From: Hyalangium gracile
GTDB taxonomy: Bacteria > Myxococcota > Myxococcia > Myxococcales > Myxococcaceae
Direction of reading: 5' to 3'
Length of the DNA: 64,000 nucleotides
Assembly: GCF_020103725.1 (NCBI RefSeq)
Contig: NZ_JAHXBG010000026.1
Coordinates: 1-64,000 of the forward strand
The notes beneath the pieces are model-generated. The model saw only the letters and a program-made list of their open reading frames with translations. It had not been told where the DNA came from and did no database searches. Below, in pieces: positions 62,088 through 64,000 of this stretch (positions are counted from its first letter, which is position 1; the number at the start of each line of letters is the position of its first letter). Made by a program: the position numbers and the translations under genes.

Positions 62088-63314
62088 TCAGCGCCCCTGG
62101 GCGGGGTAGAGGTACTTGAGGACGTCGTCGATGCGGTCCGCCCAGGCCGTCTCGGTGTGGACGGCGCCAGGGATCTCCAGGTACCGGAGGTCCTTGCCCT
62201 CCACCCAGCCCTCGGCCAGCAGCGCCTCGCGCAGCAGCCGCGTGTCGTCCACCGTCTCCTGGCTGCCCTTGGACTCCTCGGTGCCGATGTCCACCCAGAG
62301 CTTCAGGGGCGGCTTCTTCTTCAGCGCCTTCACGCGGGCGACGATGTCCTTGTTGCCCCAGAACACGGACGGGGACACCACCCCCAGGCGCCGGAAGATG
62401 TTCGGGTACTTGATGCCCAGGTGCAGGGTGACGAGCCCGCCCAGCGAGGAGCCCGCGAGCCCCGTGTCCTGAGCCCCCGTCTTCGTGCGGAACGTCCGAT
62501 CGATCATCGGCTTGAGCTCCTCCACCAGGAAGCGCCCGTACGCGTCCGCGTTGCCGCCGCCCAGGTGGGCGAACTCGCCGGTGTCCTTCACCTGGGTGTA
62601 CTCGGCGAAGCGATCCTCGGTGTTGTACACGCCGACGATGATGAGCGGCTCCACCTGCTGATCCGTCACCAACTGCTGGGCCGCCTCGTCCACCCGCCAC
62701 TCCGCCCCCGTGTACGAGGTGGCGGCGTCCATGAGGTTCTGCCCGTCGTGCATGTAGAGCACGGGGTAGCGCCGCTTCGGCTTGTCCTCATAGTCGGGCG
62801 GCAGCCAGACGATGATGTCGCGCTTGCGGGGCAGGAAGGTGGAGGCCACCCCGCGCAGGTAGCGGATGTTGCCGGTGAGCGTGCGCTGCGCCGGGGCGTT
62901 CTTCTGATCCGCCCAGCGCGCCACCGAGACGGAGACATGCTGGGGCTCGCTGCCCACCTTCAGGCCGCGGTTGCGCAGCTCCTGCCCGGAGGCCTCCTTC
63001 TCCACCGTCTCCCACGAGCCACGCGTCACCTTGAACTCGAGCTTCGTGCGCGCGGGCAGGGAGATGCTGCCGGTGTAGTGCCCGTCCGGAGCCCGGGTCA
63101 GCTTCAAGCCCTTGCCATTCCAGTCGCCCAGCGAGGGGTGGTTGCCGGAGATCCAGATCTCCGCCTCCGCCGCCGTCTCCACGGGGACCGTCACATCGAA
63201 GGTGAGCTGGGTGTCACTGCCCTGCGCGGGCGGGGTTGGCCCCGCCGCACAGACTCCCAGCCCCACGGTGAGCCAGAGGAGGAAGACCAGGGGAGATGCA
63301 TGTCGCTGCGTCAT
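62088..63314 (-). CDS. Exported esterase with N-terminal starch-binding-like (CBM20) domain
   Basis: The protein has 408 residues, with a signal peptide to about residue 23. Residues about 35-130 resemble a CBM20 beta-sandwich (ISGNHPSLGDWNGKGLKL at 56-73). The rest is an alpha/beta-hydrolase of the enterochelin esterase/esterase D type, with nucleophile Ser290 in AGSSLGG and a late His in PGAVHTETAW. The combination suggests an esterase directed to a glycan, or use of the CBM fold for other binding. Its substrate is unknown. The convergent VOC gene ends 24 bases away. Confidence 0.9.
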   Translation of the reverse strand: MTQRHASPLVFLLWLTVGLGVCAAGPTPPAQGSDTQLTFDVTVPVETAAEAEIWISGNHPSLGDWNGKGLKLTRAPDGHYTGSISLPARTKLEFKVTRGSWETVEKEASGQELRNRGLKVGSEPQHVSVSVARWADQKNAPAQRTLTGNIRYLRGVASTFLPRKRDIIVWLPPDYEDKPKRRYPVLYMHDGQNLMDAATSYTGAEWRVDEAAQQLVTDQQVEPLIIVGVYNTEDRFAEYTQVKDTGEFAHLGGGNADAYGRFLVEELKPMIDRTFRTKTGAQDTGLAGSSLGGLVTLHLGIKYPNIFRRLGVVSPSVFWGNKDIVARVKALKKKPPLKLWVDIGTEESKGSQETVDDTRLLREALLAEGWVEGKDLRYLEIPGAVHTETAWADRIDDVLKYLYPAQGR

Positions 63315-63370
63315 GCCCGGGAGGATAGCGCAGCCCCCTCCCGATCTCCTGGCCGAAGCCCCCGCCTCTG

Positions 63371-64000
63371 TTACTTCTTGTTCGAGGCGGACTTTTCACT
63401 GCCAGTCGTGAGGTCCCTCTCGCCCAGGTTCACCGCGCCGATCCAGCGGCGGCGATCGAAGCGGTTGAGGTTCTTGTTGGCCACCACCTGGAAGCAGGTA
63501 GAGCTGCCCTGCGCGGCGATCTCCACCGACCAGCCGAGGAACACCTGCCACAGGCGGAACCACCACTCGCCATACGTCTTCACCACCTCGGCCCGGTTCT
63601 GCATCCAGTTGTCGTACCAGCGCGAGATGGTGAGCGAGTAGTGGATGCCGATGTTCTCCACGGAGTGGATCTCGAAGCCCGCCTTCTCCAGGTTCTCCAC
63701 CACGAAGCTCAGCGGCATGGAGGCGTCCGCGCCGGGGAAGATGTACTTGTTCATGAAGAGGCCCCACACCAGGTCCTCCAGGTTGAAGCCCAGCAGGCCC
63801 GCGCGCGCGCGCAGGCCGGCGATCTGGAGGAAGAAGATGCCGTCATCCTCGAGCAGCCCGTACACCTGCTCCAGGAAGGCCCCGAAGCGGCGCACGCCCA
63901 CGTGCTCGGCCATCTCCAGGCAGGAGATCTTGTTGAAGCGCTCCTTCGGAATGTCGCGGTAGTCCATCACCAGCGCGCGCGCGGAGCCGGAGACGCCCTC
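63371..64000 (-). CDS. Cyclopropane-fatty-acyl-phospholipid synthase-like methyltransferase (partial)
   Basis: Only the last 209 codons are in the window. The gene enters from the right edge. LVMDYRDIPKERFNKI and then EMAEHVGVRRFGAFLEQVYGL match the SAM-binding and active-site portion of CFA-synthase family enzymes, followed by ADASMPLSFVVENLEKAGFE and GIHYSLTISRWYDNWM. It should transfer a methyl or methylene group to membrane lipid acyl chains. The C-terminal tail after VANKNLNRFDRRR is polar. The N-terminus and any operon partners are outside. Confidence 0.85.
   Translation of the reverse strand, partial: EGVSGSARALVMDYRDIPKERFNKISCLEMAEHVGVRRFGAFLEQVYGLLEDDGIFFLQIAGLRARAGLLGFNLEDLVWGLFMNKYIFPGADASMPLSFVVENLEKAGFEIHSVENIGIHYSLTISRWYDNWMQNRAEVVKTYGEWWFRLWQVFLGWSVEIAAQGSSTCFQVVANKNLNRFDRRRWIGAVNLGERDLTTGSEKSASNKK

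Overview
The window looks like chromosome of a myxobacterium of the suborder Cystobacterineae (Archangium, Cystobacter or Stigmatella type). The grounds are very high GC with G/C-ending codons, frequent GTG starts, many secreted lipoproteins of unknown function, an NtrC-type two-component pair, bacterial MFE-2/SCP-x lipid enzymes, and a two-gene unit (59.6-60.8 kb) of a type I recall only from myxobacteria. I see no rRNA, tRNA, CRISPR array, transposase or phage gene.

Left part (1-22 kb). A secreted protein resembling an S8-peptidase propeptide runs off the left end. It is followed by an octaheme cytochrome c with a small membrane partner, a polar amino acid ABC importer whose binding protein and permease are fused, a C69 dipeptidase, and a P2-type cation ATPase preceded by a perfect 12-bp inverted repeat. 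Then come four GT-B glycosyltransferases (10.5-15.2 kb), a lipoprotein carrying a PEP synthase/PPDK-type ATP-binding domain, and a GntR/FadR regulator with an anomalous C-terminal tail. Two inverted copies of a roughly 98-bp palindromic repeat bracket the glycosyltransferase segment. Two small secreted proteins, an M28 peptidase and an endonuclease/exonuclease/phosphatase-fold lipoprotein finish this part.

Middle (22-44.5 kb). A tripartite RND efflux operon (TolC, adaptor, pump) is followed by a citrate synthase homologue whose ribosome binding site sits in a hairpin. Next are a PIG-V-like membrane mannosyltransferase, a run of three genes (Ycf46-like AAA ATPase, zinc-ribbon membrane protein, GspF/PilC-like protein), a tandem carbohydrate-binding lipoprotein, a 7TMR-DISM histidine kinase with its sigma-54 response regulator, a PKD-like protein next to a possible permuted papain-like secreted enzyme, and the AMMECR1/Memo pair.

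Right part (44.5-64 kb). A peroxisome-like beta-oxidation pair (MFE-2 with two SCP2 domains, then an SCP-x thiolase) leads into HEAT-like, Sel1 and beta-propeller secreted proteins. Next is a methionine sulfoxide reductase MsrA whose catalytic cysteine codon is an in-frame TGA followed by a SECIS-like hairpin, so it is very probably a selenoprotein. After it come a Tat-exported flavin amine oxidase, a cytochrome P450, an AGCS amino acid symporter, a P1/S58 peptidase, an AT-richer lipoprotein plus partner unit, an AlkD-like DNA repair protein, a VOC protein, a CBM20-esterase and the C-terminal part of a cyclopropane fatty acid synthase-like methyltransferase that leaves the window.

The strongest novel signal is the selenocysteine MsrA (52870-53562, minus strand). 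Next are the paired palindromic repeats linked to the GntR gene, and the myxobacterial lipoprotein/partner unit.
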